Of a stretch of 20,525 nucleotides of DNA, positions 20,517 to 20,525 are shown in pieces. The DNA lies in contig OUQQ01000351.1 in NCBI GenBank assembly GCA_900404475.1, forward strand, positions 1 through 20,525, written 5' to 3'. Both the position numbers and the translations under genes were made by a program. The first letter of the stretch is position 1. Each line of letters starts with the position of its first letter. Source of the DNA: Spongospora subterranea (lineage: Eukaryota; Endomyxa; Phytomyxea; Plasmodiophorida; Plasmodiophoridae). Under the pieces are notes generated by a model, which saw only the letters and a list, made by a program, of their open reading frames with translations, did no database searches and was not told where the DNA came from.

Positions 20517-20525
20517 AATTATAGC

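Noticed and set aside
1..20525. Bacterial operons, CRISPR arrays or rRNA/tRNA genes
   Set aside because: No spaced identical repeats, Shine-Dalgarno-led gene runs or RNA-gene signatures were seen; spliceosomal introns and eukaryotic families dominate throughout.

Overview
The window is nuclear DNA of an intron-rich, gene-dense unicellular eukaryote. Four multi-exon genes were rebuilt by hand, and every splice closes in frame with GT-AG ends. The introns are strikingly uniform (about 41-65 bp), often with a CTAAC- or CTAAT-like branch site close to the acceptor. Several genes carry an AATAAA signal within about 20 bp of the stop codon. A fatty acyl-CoA reductase/acyltransferase fusion and a TmcB-type membrane sensor, both of which I associate with Dictyostelium and relatives, suggest a free-living protist, probably an amoebozoan. 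The taxonomic placement is inference.

Layout. 1-1400: decayed mobile-element-like sequence, a FLYWCH-type zinc-finger relic (+) and a possible non-LTR retrotransposon relic (-). 1461-2676 (-): complete secreted class 3 lipase, 7 exons. 2713-4200 (-): unrecognised protein ending 36 bp before the lipase start. 4239-5155 (-): small single-span membrane protein resembling TMEM106. 5250-5564 (+): short two-exon gene, divergent from it. 5565-7608: about 2 kb with coding-like fragments but no resolved gene. 7609-14253 (+): one 13-exon gene for a roughly 2001-residue membrane protein that joins a TmcB-like PAS/TPR sensor to a C-terminal TauE/SafE transporter. 14314-14946 (-): Fcf2 ribosome-biogenesis factor, convergent with it. 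15214-19399 (-): 12-exon, 1209-residue fusion of fatty acyl-CoA reductase and DHAP/glycerol-phosphate acyltransferase ending in the peroxisomal signal AKL. 19484 onward (+): start of a membrane protein divergent from it. 20259-20516: tandem repeat followed by a large palindrome, possibly a transposon end.

The reductase/acyltransferase would supply both the fatty alcohol and the acyl-DHAP needed for ether-lipid synthesis in peroxisomes. The lipase may act on external or vacuolar lipid. The sensor-transporter fusion is the most unusual object in the window: a large multi-span sensory protein with its own apparent anion-export module. No single pathway links all the genes; the order looks like ordinary compact protist gene packing.
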